64,000 bases of DNA, taken from Paenibacillus herberti. GTDB taxonomy: Bacteria > Bacillota > Bacilli > Paenibacillales > Paenibacillaceae. Position numbers and translations under genes: made by a program. Numbering within the stretch: the first letter of the stretch is position 1; the number at the start of each line of letters is the position of its first letter. The notes beneath the pieces are model-generated. The model was not told where the DNA came from and did no database searches. It saw nothing but the letters and a program-made list of their open reading frames with translations. Location: positions 506,680-570,679 of the forward strand of contig NZ_NMUQ01000001.1 of NCBI RefSeq assembly GCF_002233675.1, given 5' to 3'. This document shows, piece by piece, positions 63,360 through 64,000 of this stretch.

Positions 63360-63929
63360 ATGTCCTGGAGCAAACTGAAACAACAATTGGAGAGCTTTCT
63401 CTGTCCGGCGTTACATGGAAGGGTTGAATACCGTGCAACTAGCTACAGTTATTTACCCGATAAAGCAGGAAATTGTTATATTACCGTAGATAAAAAGAAC
63501 ATACTCAATATGAGTGATCCAACTACCTTAATCAGATGGTATCAGACGGAGCTGGAAATTAAGAATGATTCGGATATCCGAATTCCTATCAGCAATGAGG
63601 AAATTGAAGCGGTCAGAAATGATACGAAGGGGACAGTTCCCGAGGATCGTCTAAAAATAATTGCAAGAAATAGAAAAATATCAGAATATGGTAAGGAGCT
63701 TTTGGCAGCTCAGTCATCGTTAAGTAAATCAAATTTTGTCGTTGTAGCTAATAAGTTTTTAACTATTTCAATAGACGAAAGCTTAGAGAGCAATGATATC
63801 TTATTGAATATTCTAGCTTTGGTGGACAGACGAGTTGGAAAAAGAAGAATTTTAAACATGACCGAGAAGATGGAATTAAAACATCCAGTTGTGCAGTATT
63901 TTTATGAACTACGGCTTAGTATGATATGA
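63360..63929 (+). CDS. SF0329 family protein (AT-rich)
   Basis: 189-aa cytoplasmic protein. The start SWSKLKQQLESFLCPALHGR and RWYQTELEIKNDSDIRIPIS are what I associate with the SF0329 family of unknown function. AGGAGGA precedes the ATG. The second half (from about 63600) is clearly AT-rich and uses codons such as ATA and TTA that are rare in neighbouring genes, suggesting recent acquisition. The family is often seen alone or near polymorphic-toxin loci; no toxin is visible here. The last 71 bases of the window hold no gene I can support. Confidence 0.65.
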   Translation: MSWSKLKQQLESFLCPALHGRVEYRATSYSYLPDKAGNCYITVDKKNILNMSDPTTLIRWYQTELEIKNDSDIRIPISNEEIEAVRNDTKGTVPEDRLKIIARNRKISEYGKELLAAQSSLSKSNFVVVANKFLTISIDESLESNDILLNILALVDRRVGKRRILNMTEKMELKHPVVQYFYELRLSMI

Positions 63930-64000
63930 AAATAAATAGCTCATTTACCTCCAATTAGGGGTTTTTGGTGTACAATGATTCGTACCAATTAATGACAGCG

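Noticed and set aside
62134-63438. 434-codon minus-strand frame across ahcY
   Set aside because: Antisense to an intact SAH hydrolase with all NAD and substrate motifs; no domain of its own.

Overview
The window reads as ordinary chromosome of a spore-forming, low-to-moderate GC Bacillales bacterium, most like Paenibacillus. The gene order is that of the Bacillus core (rpsU-yqeY-nfeD-floA-yqfCD-phoH-pgpH-ybeY-dgkA-cdd-era-yqzL-recO-glyQS-yqfL-yqxD-dnaG-sigA-trmK-yqfO). It also has sporulation genes (yqfC, yqfD, YlaJ-type lipoprotein, rsfA), a glycine T-box, Gram-positive SD sites with many TTG/GTG starts, and bacillithiol synthesis (bshC). The RNase P RNA is class A rather than the class B of Bacillus subtilis. 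No tRNA, rRNA, CRISPR array, prophage or intact transposon was seen.

Layout. 1-1073: 3' part of an RlmI-like rRNA methyltransferase. 1074-2459: the only real accessory or decayed stretch, with a 23-bp tandem repeat, a perfect 15-bp inverted repeat, twin hairpins around an orphan ORF, what looks like the worn right end of an IS200/IS605-type element, a LexA (SOS) box and a folded leader-like segment. 2460-14770: sbcD-sbcC-addB-addA, a double-strand-break repair operon. 14788-16803: two proteins of unknown function and a HIT protein. 16889-39487: the long conserved core cluster, covering translation factors, membrane organisation (NfeD/FloA), sporulation (YqfC/YqfD), c-di-AMP hydrolysis (PgpH), rRNA maturation (YbeY, Era), recombination (RecO), glycyl-tRNA charging under T-box control, primase and the housekeeping sigma factor. 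39515-39932: rnpB. 40032-42011 (minus): membrane-anchored subtilase. 42221-48804: YpuI, a DUF1540 protein, a lytic transglycosylase, the NifZ/ThiI tRNA thiolation pair, two divergent TerC transporters and a membrane protein. 48859-54601: typA-ylaH-LCP-(small gene)-ylaJ-ylaK. 54741-57642: a solute-binding-like protein, a PcsB/CwlO-like coiled-coil protein and a DUF2626 protein. 57910-61881: rsfA-panE-DUF3397-bshC. 61942-63929: S-adenosylhomocysteinase and an AT-rich SF0329-type gene that follow bshC, where B. subtilis has mraZ.

I did not find a convincing undescribed multi-gene system. The observations best worth a second look are the intergenic block at 1074-2459 (especially the folded segment between an SOS box and sbcD), the independent small transcription unit at 52309-52567, the GFGP-repeat protein at 15481, the class A RNase P RNA with an extra 3' stem, and the AT-rich gene at the window end. 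Functional names rest on recognised motifs and synteny. No database search or structure prediction was run.
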